The translations under genes and the position numbers were made by a program. This document shows, piece by piece, positions 38,720 to 48,374 of a stretch of 64,000 nt of DNA. This DNA comes from Paracoccaceae bacterium. GTDB taxonomy: Bacteria > Pseudomonadota > Alphaproteobacteria > Rhodobacterales > Rhodobacteraceae. The notes beneath the pieces were generated by a model. The model was given only the letters and a program-made list of their open reading frames with translations, ran no database searches and was not told the origin of the DNA. The number at the start of each line of letters is the position of its first letter. The stretch's first letter is position 1. Location of the stretch: assembly GCA_018222585.1 (NCBI GenBank), contig JAAFAB010000006.1, positions 186,001 to 250,000 on the forward strand, in the 5' to 3' direction.

Positions 38720-40116
38720 CAGGCCACCTCCTGAACCAGGGTTTCGGGCAAGTGCCTCGACGTGGCCCGAACCATCTCCGACAACATCTGCCGCGCCTCA
38801 TTGCCCCCCAGCGGGGCGACCAGGGGATCGGCACGGAAGAGATCGAAGAGCACGTCATGCTGCCCCTCGGCGACCGCCTCCAGCAGGGCGCTCTGGCGCT
38901 GCGCATGATCGTTGACGATGGGGGCGAGGCCCTCGGGCAGGCGGCCCGCCATCAGGGGCGTCACGCCAAGGCCCGAGAACATCGCGTTGCTTTCGACGAT
39001 GGCGCCCCTCGGCAGGTTCTCGATCTGGCCGCGATTGGGCAGGTTGACGTTCGAGACATGGCTGCCGCCGCTCATCAGCGCGCGGATCTGGTCGACCAGC
39101 GCCTCGTCCGAGCGTTTCGCGGCCACCTGGCCCTCGCCTGCCAGCAGCGCGGCGCGGCGCTGGCGCTTGCGGGCGTTGTCCTTGATGCGGAAGGCGACCG
39201 GGGTCAGGCCGAAGTCCCAGTCGGCAGGCTGGTGCAGGTATTCGGCGGCAGGCAGGAATTCGACCAGATGACGGTCCCCGGCAGCGGCGGGAATGCCGAA
39301 GCGGCGGAAGAGGTCGAACTTCACCCGGCTGCGGTCATTGTAGTACTGCGCCCAGCGGTCGAAGGGATCGGGTTCCTTCGCCACCCAGCCGCCGGAGAAC
39401 TCCTCGGCGAAGGCGCGGTAGGCGGGCAGCATGTCCTGCCCCTTCAGCGCGATACGGTCGACGAAGGTGAAGTGGTTGATGCCCAGCACGTTCACCTCGA
39501 CATCGCGGTGGCTGTAGAGGGCTTCGCCGGCCGCGCGATTGGCCAGCCAGGCGACCTGTTTGCGCAACTTGGTGACCTCGTGGCACTCGCCCCAGCACCT
39601 GATGCCCGGGAAGGCACGGTAAAGCGCGCCGGTCAGCACCGACATGGGGTTGGTCAGGTTGCAGACATGGGCCCCGGGCGCGTACTGGCCGATGGCCGCG
39701 CCGATCTCCATCATCATCGGGATCGACCGCAGGGCGCGGACGAAACCGCCCGGCCCCACCGTGTCACCTACGGCCTGTGGCACGCCGTAGCGGGCGGGGA
39801 TGTCGATATCCTCGGCCATGTCGCTGAACGAACCGGGCAGGATCGAGACCACCACCACATCGGCACCTGTCAGCGCCTCCGCCAGGCTGGACGCCACCGT
39901 GTAGCGCGCCGGGGTCCCTTCCGAGACCTCGGCGAAACGGCCGCCGAGGCGGGCGTTCTCTTCCGCCGCCTCCCTGTCGATATCATAGAGACGCACCTCT
40001 GCGGCCAGATACCTGTCCGCCGCAAGGTCCGCCATCAGCCCCAATGCCCAGTTGATCGACCCGCCGCCGATATAGGCGATGGTCACCTCCTGGCTCTGCT
40101 CCCCGCTATTCGTCAT
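38719..40116 (-). CDS. GH4 alpha-galacturonidase
   Basis: This 465-aa NAD- and metal-dependent glycosidase has the dinucleotide motif IAYIGGGSINWALG (residues 13-26). The metal site reads Cys178 in GECHEV and His215 in GINHFTF, with NLTNPM holding the sugar. GECHEV plus GINHFTF matches the alpha-galacturonidase (LplD-type) branch of GH4 rather than alpha-glucosidases. It releases galacturonate from the non-reducing end of oligomers inside the cell. It is the first gene of the long leftward transport/degradation unit, 65 bp from an operator-like site. Confidence 0.9.
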   Translation of the reverse strand: MTNSGEQSQEVTIAYIGGGSINWALGLMADLAADRYLAAEVRLYDIDREAAEENARLGGRFAEVSEGTPARYTVASSLAEALTGADVVVVSILPGSFSDMAEDIDIPARYGVPQAVGDTVGPGGFVRALRSIPMMMEIGAAIGQYAPGAHVCNLTNPMSVLTGALYRAFPGIRCWGECHEVTKLRKQVAWLANRAAGEALYSHRDVEVNVLGINHFTFVDRIALKGQDMLPAYRAFAEEFSGGWVAKEPDPFDRWAQYYNDRSRVKFDLFRRFGIPAAAGDRHLVEFLPAAEYLHQPADWDFGLTPVAFRIKDNARKRQRRAALLAGEGQVAAKRSDEALVDQIRALMSGGSHVSNVNLPNRGQIENLPRGAIVESNAMFSGLGVTPLMAGRLPEGLAPIVNDHAQRQSALLEAVAEGQHDVLFDLFRADPLVAPLGGNEARQMLSEMVRATSRHLPETLVQEVA

Positions 40117-40182
40117 ATGCGCTACGCTTCTGCCCGGCAGCTGGTGCCGCGACAGCCTCCCCCTCCGAAAGTTGTCGGACTA

Positions 40183-40194
40183 GTTGTATGACAC
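40183..40194 (+). promoter_or_regulatory. candidate GntR operator upstream of the GH4-transport operon
   Basis: GTTGTATGACAC carries the island motif TGTATGAYA 67 bases before the GH4 ATG. Together with the sites before gntR, kduI and kdgD, every unit of the island has one. The flanking CTAGTT also matches the reverse of the kduI site. Confidence 0.5.
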
Positions 40195-40456
40195 CCCATC
40201 CATCCGACGCAACAGATTTGTTCATGGCCGCCGTCTGCGCCGCCGCAGAGGGCAAAACAGTCAACAAACACAGGGAGACAGAGGCAAAGGGAGGATCAGC
40301 ATATGTCAGCCGGCAGGGCAATTGCCCGGCAGACCCGAGACGAGGCCAAGCCGTCTTGAGGCTCATGCCGGAAAAACTTGTCTGACAGGATTCGGGACAG
40401 CGGCACAGGTCCCCTCCCGGGGCGGCGGCGATCTGCGAAAAACGGTGGATGGCCTC

Positions 40457-40483
40457 TTGCGCAGCGTCGCGGCTTTGACTAGA
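40457..40483 (+). promoter_or_regulatory. promoter of second tRNA-Glu gene
   Basis: TTGCGC (40457-40462) and ACTAGA (40478-40483) match the layout upstream of the first tRNA-Glu: the same 15-base spacing and 20 bases to the tRNA. Confidence 0.5.
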
Positions 40484-40502
40484 AGCCCCTCACCGCAAGC
40501 GC

Positions 40503-40577
40503 GGCCCGTTCGTCTATCGGTTAGGACGCCAGGTTTTCAACCTGGAAAGAGGGGTTCGATTCCCCTACGGGCTGCCA
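40503..40577 (+). tRNA. tRNA-Glu (anticodon TTC), second identical copy
   Basis: The 75-base cloverleaf with encoded CCA is identical to the gene at 20898-20972, and it has the same orientation. The 20 bases upstream are similar, the downstream sequence is not. The pair brackets the pectin island exactly. Confidence 0.98.
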
Positions 40578-40731
40578 CTTCCCCCCCTCCCTGATGCCCC
40601 CCGTTGCAGCCCCGACCAGGCCTGCAGGACACCCGCCTTTGGTCGCGTTTGGGCAGATATCAATTGTCTGCGAATTACCCCCGTCCGAAGCTGCAACTTA
40701 TGGTTGCGATTCGTTGTGGGAGGGGAATGCA

Positions 40732-42792
40732 ATGCCGACTTTCGAGATTCATCCGCGTATTGGCGTGGCCCGGCTGGGGAACAGCCTGATGGAATTCTAC
40801 CTGGCGCCGGAAGAAACGGGGGGATTGCCGATCGCATGTGACGAGTTCGGCAATGAATTGGAAGGCGCGGGCCCGGTGCGCGTTTTCAAGGACAGCATCG
40901 GTGCGATCAAAAGGCAGGCGGCACGATTCCGCATCTTCCGTACCGATTGCGAGGGCGGCGAAACAAGCGCTCCGACGGAAATATCCCTGGACGATCCGGA
41001 TATCGACAAGATCGAATGGCTTGTCCATATCGCCAACAAGAAACCCGTCTGGTACACTTTTTCCGAGCTTCTGGGAGACCTGGAATTCGGCGAGAGCAAC
41101 AGCTACGAGGCCACGCATGTCGGCGTCAACAATCCCGACGTGACCGATCCCGCGGAGCGCCAGAAACTGATTATCGACCCCGGCCCGCGCGAGATTTCCA
41201 CGCCGAACAGCACCGTCGCCATCTCTCGCTACAATATCCCCGACCAATATGCGCACGGCTCCTTCCCGCCGGTTTCCGCCGGGGGCCAGCAGATCGACAT
41301 CCTGGGCGAACTGAAGATGGATTCGCGCGGCAATCTCGTCGCTCTGGGTGGCTTCGGCAATGTCACCGGCAGCGCAGAAATCACGAGTTTCCGTGGTGCA
41401 TCAGGCTATTGGGACGACATCGCCGATGGCTACGTGATCGCGCGCGTCACCATGGCCGATGGCAGCCAGGTCGATGCGACATCGGCATGGCTGGTCGTGG
41501 GCAGTCCGAAATACGCCCCCGAAGTGGTGAACATCACCACTCTCGCCGACACGATGGAGGACGTCGCCATCCGCAGGAACGGTGCCAGGCCCGACATCTT
41601 CCCGGGCACCACCGAGGACGGCCCCTGGCCAAAGGATCCGGCCAACCAGTATACTCCGCTGACCGGGTTCAACCCTGACTACGTGGTCAACTTCGACCGT
41701 GACATCCAGCCGCTGCTGGACCGCATGGCGCGCTACAAGTTCGTCGCCAATGTCCCGACCATGGACGAATTCGCCAAACCGAACTTCGACATGCGCGACA
41801 ATTCCGATGCGCTTCTGCAGCGCCGAATGCGCTATTTCAACGGCTTCCGAATGCCGCTTCTGGCAAAGGACTATGACCGTTGTTACGCCACGATGTCGAA
41901 AGGACCGGGGCAACTCTATGCCTTGGAGGAGGAGGATCCCAATCGCCTGTCCGGCTTGCCGATGATGCCGCTGAACTCGGGCGACAATTCGGTCACCAAC
42001 AAGGGGCCCATCTACAAGTTCGAAACCCTTTCGCCGACCCAGTATTTCTATCTCTGGCAATGGGCCCGTGGAATGTTCACCACCGAAGCGCCCAATCCGC
42101 CGAGCCGGATCGAAGCATTGGACCGGGTTGATGCCGGCAATTGCGTGGGCGCCCCGTTCAGCCCCGGGATCGAGGTCACCTGGTCGGTACGCAGCCCGAA
42201 TATCTACGAGGGTCCCCTGCATCTGCGCCTGGCCCATTCCGACGCGGGCTATGGCGACATGCTGCAGTTCTATGTCCAGAACGGACTGACCTGCGCCCGC
42301 AACGAATGCGTCGCGGGCAGCTGCGAGCCCGGCGACCTGACCAAGCGGATGGCGATTCCCTGGATGGCAGATTTCCACGAATGCACCGTGCAGACGCCCA
42401 ACATCACCAATATCCACGTCAACCAGCTGGCCGACGGCTCGGGCATCGAGGTACCGCCAGCCTTCTACGTCTACTGGTGGCCGCCACAGAGCCCGTTCAA
42501 CGTGACGACCGGCACCCAGCTTCCCGGCGATCAGGTGCTGGATGCCTTCGTCAGCGATATCGACCAGCAGACGATCATCCCGCAGGGTCAGAACGTCGAG
42601 TACCAGCGCGGCATCGACTCGGCCCAGGCAATGATCAACTCGTGGTTCATGCTGGGCTTCGTGCTGAACCGGGGCACCGGGGACATTCCCTATCTGGTTG
42701 AGACCGAACGCAACTTCGGCCAGCTGGCGCAGGCGCACATCCAGCAGATCGCCAGTGCCGCAGCCCAGGCATCGACGGCGGCCAAGGCCTAG
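40732..42792 (+). CDS. LodA-like cysteine-tryptophylquinone amino-acid oxidase
   Basis: This 686-aa protein starts after GGAGGGG. It begins IHPRIGVARLGNS, the LodA/GoxA N-terminal signature. The residues that form the cross-linked quinone cofactor are present: Cys471 in GNCVGAPFSPGIE and Trp544 in AIPWMADFHEC, the positions of the cofactor residues in L-lysine 6-oxidase. Such enzymes oxidise an amino acid (lysine, glycine or others) releasing H2O2, ammonia and an aldehyde or keto acid; the peroxide makes some of them antimicrobial. There is no signal peptide. The substrate cannot be predicted. The stop touches the ATG of the LodB-like gene. Confidence 0.88.
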   Translation: MPTFEIHPRIGVARLGNSLMEFYLAPEETGGLPIACDEFGNELEGAGPVRVFKDSIGAIKRQAARFRIFRTDCEGGETSAPTEISLDDPDIDKIEWLVHIANKKPVWYTFSELLGDLEFGESNSYEATHVGVNNPDVTDPAERQKLIIDPGPREISTPNSTVAISRYNIPDQYAHGSFPPVSAGGQQIDILGELKMDSRGNLVALGGFGNVTGSAEITSFRGASGYWDDIADGYVIARVTMADGSQVDATSAWLVVGSPKYAPEVVNITTLADTMEDVAIRRNGARPDIFPGTTEDGPWPKDPANQYTPLTGFNPDYVVNFDRDIQPLLDRMARYKFVANVPTMDEFAKPNFDMRDNSDALLQRRMRYFNGFRMPLLAKDYDRCYATMSKGPGQLYALEEEDPNRLSGLPMMPLNSGDNSVTNKGPIYKFETLSPTQYFYLWQWARGMFTTEAPNPPSRIEALDRVDAGNCVGAPFSPGIEVTWSVRSPNIYEGPLHLRLAHSDAGYGDMLQFYVQNGLTCARNECVAGSCEPGDLTKRMAIPWMADFHECTVQTPNITNIHVNQLADGSGIEVPPAFYVYWWPPQSPFNVTTGTQLPGDQVLDAFVSDIDQQTIIPQGQNVEYQRGIDSAQAMINSWFMLGFVLNRGTGDIPYLVETERNFGQLAQAHIQQIASAAAQASTAAKA

Positions 42793-44067
42793 ATGCAGGT
42801 CGACGTCGCGATCATCGGCGGCGGGCCAGCCGGCTGCGCCGCCGCCCTCACGCTGGGCAAGCGCCCCGATATCCGTACCCTGCTGATCGAGCGGGGCGAC
42901 TACAGCCGGGCCAAGGTGGGCGAATCCCTCTCGCCCGGGGTGCGGTCGCTGCTGCAGTACCTCGGCCTGTGGGAGCGCTTCGACCGGGAACAGCGTCACA
43001 GCCTTATGGGCAACGAAGCGGCCTGGGGCAGCGAGGACCTGGGCGCGATGGATTTCATCTTCACCCTGCATGGAGCGGGTTGGGCGCTGGACCGGCGCGC
43101 CTTCGAGGCCATGCTCGCCGAGGAGGCCGAGGCGGCAGGCGCGACACTCTGGCGCGAGACCTCGGTCGGCGCCTGCACCTGGCACGGCACGCAGTGGCGG
43201 ATCGGGACCACGCGCGGTGCGGTGACCGCGCGATACCTGCTGGATGCGGCCGGGCGCACCTCGGGGCTGTCGCTGGCGCAGGGCGCGCGGCGGCTGCGCA
43301 ACGACACCCTGGTCGCGCTCTGCGCGGTGCTTCCACGGGCCGGCAGGATGGCTCAGGTGACCCGTGTCGAGGCGGTGCCTGAGGGATGGTGGTACGCCGC
43401 CCCCCTGCCCTCTGGCGCGGCCATGTGCTGCCTGTTCACCGACGCCGGCCTGAGCCACGCCGCGGGCCTTGCCGATCCGGCGCGCTGGTCGCAGGCCCTG
43501 GCGCGGACCCGCCATATCGCGCCCCTGCTCCGTGCCGAGGCACCGCAGGTGCAGGTGCTGCCGGCCTTCTCGGGGCTGCTGAGCGACACCAACCCCGCCC
43601 TGCCGATGGTCGCGGCGGGGGATGCGGCGGCGGCGCGGGATCCGCTGTCATCCTCGGGCATTCCCAATGCCATGGCCAGCGGCATACAGGCAGCGCGGGT
43701 GGCCGCCGATCACCTCTTCGGCTCGGGGGCGCTGGCGCAGGGCTACCGCGACAGCCTGCTGCTGGATCACCAGGCGTATCTGCGCGCCCACTGGCGCACC
43801 TACCGCACAGAAACCCGCTGGCCCGAGGCCCCTTTCTGGCGCTTCCGCGCCGCGCAGGCGCGCCGCGCCCCCGGGGCCGTGGTGCGCCGCCGCGCCGTCC
43901 GGGAGAGGTCGATCTTCGTGCCGGGCCCCGTCTCCGACTGGATCCGCCGGGCGGCCTCCGAGGAACAGACCCAACTGGCCCTGATGACCCGGGCGCGGGC
44001 CGCCTTCCCCGCCCTTCCGGACGAGCGGCTGATGCTTGCGGTCGAAGAACTGACGGAGCCGGTCTGA
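42793..44067 (+). CDS. LodB-like FAD-dependent protein for quinone cofactor maturation
   Basis: This 424-aa protein starts on the base after the LodA-like stop codon. VAIIGGGPAGCAAALTLG (residues 5-22) is the FAD-binding motif. KVGESLSPGVRSLL and VAAGDAAAARDPLSSSGIPNAM are typical of the LodB/tryptophan-halogenase-like family. In Marinomonas, LodB is required to make the cysteine-tryptophylquinone of LodA. The pair and their adjacency support the same role here. Halogenase activity is not indicated, since the signature Trp-rich active-site motif of halogenases is not seen. Confidence 0.88.
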   Translation: MQVDVAIIGGGPAGCAAALTLGKRPDIRTLLIERGDYSRAKVGESLSPGVRSLLQYLGLWERFDREQRHSLMGNEAAWGSEDLGAMDFIFTLHGAGWALDRRAFEAMLAEEAEAAGATLWRETSVGACTWHGTQWRIGTTRGAVTARYLLDAAGRTSGLSLAQGARRLRNDTLVALCAVLPRAGRMAQVTRVEAVPEGWWYAAPLPSGAAMCCLFTDAGLSHAAGLADPARWSQALARTRHIAPLLRAEAPQVQVLPAFSGLLSDTNPALPMVAAGDAAAARDPLSSSGIPNAMASGIQAARVAADHLFGSGALAQGYRDSLLLDHQAYLRAHWRTYRTETRWPEAPFWRFRAAQARRAPGAVVRRRAVRERSIFVPGPVSDWIRRAASEEQTQLALMTRARAAFPALPDERLMLAVEELTEPV

Positions 44068-44083
44068 GGCAGAACGCGCCGGC

Positions 44084-44977
44084 TCAGGCCGAGGCGCAGC
44101 CCGCCAGCGCGGCGGTATCGTCGAGGATGATCTTCACCGGCACGTGGCTGGCGGTGTCCAGCGCCAGCGGTTCGGCATAAGCGGCCCGGAAGGCCCCGGC
44201 ACCGCCGTTCAGCAGCACCGCGCGGGCCACGCCGCCGGCAAAGTGCAGCCCCTGCCCCGGCAGGAAAGCCAGCAGGAGGTCCTGCGCCAGGTAGGCCATG
44301 AGACCGGCGTAGAAGTCGATGAACTCCGCCAGCTGGGCATCGCCCGTCCCCATCAGTTCGGCGGGTTTCTCGGCTCGCCCGGTCGACAACTTCCACAGCT
44401 TCTCGAAACCGCGCCCGGAGAAGAGATGCTCGATGGTCGGAAAGGCCCCGGCATCCTCGCCGATGCGGGCCTCAAGGGCGGCACGGATGCGCCAGGCCAG
44501 CTGGACATGGCCCATCTCGGCCTTGGGCACCACGGGGGCCTCGGGGTGGATGACCACCGGAGAGACGTTGAAGCCGGTACCGATGCCCGCCACCAGCGCC
44601 TGATCGCCATAGGCCGGGATCTCCGGGGTCACCAGCTCCAGCCCCGTCTCGGTCAGCGAAGGCACGGAATAGCCAAGCGCCTCGAGATCGTTGATCAGCC
44701 GTGCCGGGGCGCCGAAGAGATCGCTCAGCTTGTCGATATGGAAAGACCAGTCGCGATTGGTCAGCCGGGCATGATCACCGGTGACCGGACCGGCGACGGC
44801 AACACAGATCCGTTCCAGCGCGCCCGGCGAGGTTGCCTCCAGATAGGCCCCGGCGGCGGCATAGAAGGTGGCGAAATCGTCGTTGCGGTAGGACCGGATG
44901 GTCTCGGCCCGCACCTGCCGCCCCTCGGCCAGGGCAAAGCGCACATTGGTTCCACCGACATCAGCAACCAGTTTCAT
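44084..44977 (-). CDS. glk: glucokinase
   Basis: This 297-aa protein belongs to the Glk family (not the ROK family). The N-terminus LVADVGGTNVRFALAEG is the ATP-phosphate motif. RLTNRDWSFHID and LINDLEALGY hold the sugar site including the catalytic Asp. AGIGTGFNVSPVV and LHFAGGVARA complete the fold. It phosphorylates glucose after import by the ABC system encoded to its right. A GAGGG site precedes the ATG. It is convergent with the LodB-like gene. Confidence 0.93.
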   Translation of the reverse strand: MKLVADVGGTNVRFALAEGRQVRAETIRSYRNDDFATFYAAAGAYLEATSPGALERICVAVAGPVTGDHARLTNRDWSFHIDKLSDLFGAPARLINDLEALGYSVPSLTETGLELVTPEIPAYGDQALVAGIGTGFNVSPVVIHPEAPVVPKAEMGHVQLAWRIRAALEARIGEDAGAFPTIEHLFSGRGFEKLWKLSTGRAEKPAELMGTGDAQLAEFIDFYAGLMAYLAQDLLLAFLPGQGLHFAGGVARAVLLNGGAGAFRAAYAEPLALDTASHVPVKIILDDTAALAGCASA

Positions 44978-45020
44978 CTGTCCCTCGCCAGAGAAGTTCC
45001 GTTGCCGGTTGCATAGCCAC

Positions 45021-45034
45021 TGTTAGCGGTAAAA
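45021..45034 (-). promoter_or_regulatory. LacI-like operator half-palindrome upstream of glk
   Basis: TGTTAGCGGTAAAA resembles the TGTTAGCGCTAACA operators of alphaproteobacterial sugar LacI regulators, with mismatches in the right arm. It lies 44 bases before the glk ATG. No LacI gene is in the window, so this is a motif match only. Confidence 0.3.
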
Positions 45035-45214
45035 CCAATGGCAAGAAGCCCGAAGAGCGTCGTTTTCTGCCCTCGCCGGCAAGCCACCGCCCGACGGGCA
45101 GGCGTCCCGGTCCACCGCCAACAGACTGCCCCTACCGAACAGGCCACCCGTGCCCCTCCCTGCGACACGCACACAGCAGGCGCGGGTCCCTTTCATCCAT
45201 TCGACGGCTGACAA

Positions 45215-45336
45215 TACTCTGGGGGGAGAGCCGGAGGCTCGGGGGGCAAAGCCCCCTCTATCTTTCATTGTCGCCTCCCGGCGACGGGCGGGCAAAGCCC
45301 CCCTCCACCTTCCCAATGTCGCCTCCCGGCGACGGG
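45215..45336. repeat. modular hairpin repeat, copy 2, with tandem 20-base units
   Basis: TACTCTGGGGGG (45215-45226), the hairpin GAGCC-GGA-GGCTC (45228-45240) and GGGGGGC-AAA-GCCCCC (45241-45257) repeat the layout of copies 1 and 3. They are followed by two copies of the 20-base unit TGTCGCCTCCCGGCGACGGG (45269-45288 and 45317-45336), 48 bases apart. It lies downstream of the glucose ABC ATPase stop codon and can end that transcript. Confidence 0.6.
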
Positions 45337-45369
45337 GGCGCGGGCTACCCCCAGCATACCGTACAGGCC

Positions 45370-46467
<1,098 letters not shown>

Positions 46468-46472
46468 GGGAG

Positions 46473-47381
46473 TTATCCTTTGACCGAGCCGGCCGTGAGG
46501 CCGCGGATGAAATACTTGCCGGCGACGACATAGACCAGGAGCGTGGGCAGAGCCGCGAGGATCGCGGCGGCCATGTCCACGTTGTAGGCCTTCACGCCGG
46601 TGGTGGAGTTGACGATGTTGTTGAGCGCCACGGTCACCGGCTGGGTGCCCGCCTGGCTGAACGACACGCCGAAGAGGAAGTCGTTCCAGATCTGGGTGAA
46701 CTGCCAGATGACGGTGACCACCACGATGGGCAGCGAGAGCGGCAGGAAGATCGACCAGAAGATGCGGAAAAAGCCCGCGCCATCGATCTTGGCCGCCCGC
46801 ACAAGCTCTTGCGGGATGGTGACGTAGTAGTTGCGGAAGAACAGCGTGGTAAAGCCGATGCCATAGACGGTGTGCACCAGGATCAGGCCGGGGATCGTGC
46901 CCGCCAGCCCCATCAGGCCCAGCATCCGCGCCATCGGCAGCAGCACCACCTGGAAGGGGATGAAGCAGCCGAACAGCAGCAGCGAGAACAGCAGGTTCGC
47001 GCCCCGGAAGCGCCATTGCGCGAAGACATAGCCGTTGATCGCGCCAAGCGCCGTCGACAGGGCCACGCCCGGAATGGCGATCAGCAGCGAGTTCAGCAGG
47101 TAGGGCTTCAGCCCCTCGCACTGGATGCCGGTGCAGGCCGATCCCCAGGCGGTCAGCCAGGGCTCGAAGGTGACTTCGCGCGGCAACGCGATCAGGCTGC
47201 CCGTGCGGATCTCGTCCAGCGACTTCAGCGAAGTGGTCAGCATGACGAAGAGCGGCATCAGGAACCACAGCGCGAAGAGCGTCAGCACCAGGTAGAGCAG
47301 CCAGCGCAGGGCGATGCGGCCCAGGCGCTGCCCGGTGCTGCGGCTGCCCGCGCGGGGGGAAACGTAAGCGAGGTCAGTCAT
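46473..47381 (-). CDS. glucose-type ABC transporter permease (MalG class)
   Basis: This 302-aa membrane protein has six helices. The N-terminal cytoplasmic part (about 25 residues) is Arg-rich, and the ATPase-contact EAA loop reads LVRAAKIDGAGFFRIFWSIFLPL. The ending RGLTAGSVKG is typical of MalG-class permeases of GtsC/AglG type. It overlaps the upstream permease by 8 bases and precedes the ATPase by 5. Confidence 0.92.
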   Translation of the reverse strand: MTDLAYVSPRAGSRSTGQRLGRIALRWLLYLVLTLFALWFLMPLFVMLTTSLKSLDEIRTGSLIALPREVTFEPWLTAWGSACTGIQCEGLKPYLLNSLLIAIPGVALSTALGAINGYVFAQWRFRGANLLFSLLLFGCFIPFQVVLLPMARMLGLMGLAGTIPGLILVHTVYGIGFTTLFFRNYYVTIPQELVRAAKIDGAGFFRIFWSIFLPLSLPIVVVTVIWQFTQIWNDFLFGVSFSQAGTQPVTVALNNIVNSTTGVKAYNVDMAAAILAALPTLLVYVVAGKYFIRGLTAGSVKG

Positions 47382-48246
47382 TTTTCGCCCTCAGCTCGGA
47401 ATAGAGGTAGGGGACCACGATGGCGAAGACGACCGCCATCATCACCATGGCCGAGCTTGCCGCCTGGCCGAGGTTCCCGCGCGAAAAGGCCATGGCGTAC
47501 ATGTAGGTCGCGGGCAGGTCGGTGGCATAACCGGGGCCGCCGCCGGTCAGGGCGATGACCAGGTCGAAGCTCTTGATCGCCAGGTGGGCCAGCACGATGA
47601 AGGCCGACAGGAAGACCGGCGCCATCGAGGGGATGATGATCGCCGTGTAGATGCGCCAATGCGGGATGCCATCGACCTGGGCGGCCTTGATGATCTCTCC
47701 GTCGACCGAGCGCAGACCGGCCAGGAACAGCGCCATGACGAAGCCCGCCGCCTGCCAGACACCGGCCAGGACGATGGTGTAGATCGCCATGTTGGGATCG
47801 ACCAACCAGTTGAAGGTGAAGTCTTCGAAGCCCCAGCCCCGGACCATGGCCTCGAGTCCCAGACCGGGGTTCAGGATCCATTTCCAGGCGGTGCCGGTGA
47901 CGATCATCGAAAGCGCCATCGGGTAAAGGTAGATGGTGCGGATCGCCCCCTCGACGCGGATCTGCTGGTCCAGCAGGATCGCCAGCAGCAGGCCAAGCGC
48001 CATGGAGATGGCGATGAACAGCACCCCGTAGATGCCGAGATTGGTGATCGCCGTGTCCCAGCGGGGGGTCGAGAACAGCTTGGCATATTGCCCGAAGCCG
48101 TCGAAATCGTAGCGCGGCATCAGCTTGGAGCGGGTCAGCGAGACCCAGGCGGTCCAGCCGATGAAGCCGTAGACGAACACCAGGATCGCCACGAAGCTGG
48201 GCGCGAGGACCAGTTTGGGCACCTGTGTTTCAAGCCATTTGGTCAT
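47374..48246 (-). CDS. glucose-type ABC transporter permease (MalF class)
   Basis: This 290-aa permease starts MTKWLETQVPKLVLAPSF and has six helices with the EAA-type loop KAAQVDGIPHWRIYTAIIIPSM. Sequence and gene order match GtsB-like glucose/mannose permeases. It overlaps the following permease by 8 bases. Confidence 0.92.
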   Translation of the reverse strand: MTKWLETQVPKLVLAPSFVAILVFVYGFIGWTAWVSLTRSKLMPRYDFDGFGQYAKLFSTPRWDTAITNLGIYGVLFIAISMALGLLLAILLDQQIRVEGAIRTIYLYPMALSMIVTGTAWKWILNPGLGLEAMVRGWGFEDFTFNWLVDPNMAIYTIVLAGVWQAAGFVMALFLAGLRSVDGEIIKAAQVDGIPHWRIYTAIIIPSMAPVFLSAFIVLAHLAIKSFDLVIALTGGGPGYATDLPATYMYAMAFSRGNLGQAASSAMVMMAVVFAIVVPYLYSELRAKND

Positions 48247-48325
48247 GAGCGTTCCGGTGGTCGAAAGGTGGGGCGGCGGGGCCGCAAAAGGATTGGGGCC
48301 GCAAGGGAAGTGCGCCGCGAAATGG

Positions 48326-48356
48326 CAGCCGCCCGGGTGGGATGCCCCGGGCGGCG
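48326..48356 (-). promoter_or_regulatory. intercistronic stem-loop after the glucose-binding-protein gene
   Basis: GCCGCCCGGG and CCCGGGCGGC pair around TGGGATGC, giving a 10-bp GC stem in the 128-bp gap between the binding-protein gene and its permeases. As with the galacturonide importer, it may raise the ratio of binding protein to permeases. Confidence 0.55.
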
Positions 48357-48374
48357 CCTGTCAGCGGGATCGGG

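Larger units (their letters stand above)
40117..40502. other. 386-bp control region upstream of the GH4 operon and second tRNA-Glu
   Basis: This gap holds the operator-like site near 40183 for the leftward unit and the promoter of tRNA-Glu on its right side. An 18-codon ORF at 40303-40359 follows a strong AAAGGGAGG site, but nothing shows it is a gene. No other structure was recognised. Confidence 0.6.

Noticed and set aside
40303-40359. An 18-codon ORF after a strong AAAGGGAGG site upstream of tRNA-Glu
   Set aside because: It is too short to judge, no family is known, and the purine run can occur by chance.
40106-40366. An 86-codon minus-strand frame spanning the GH4 control region
   Set aside because: It covers the operator and overlaps the GH4 start, with no ribosome site or domain.
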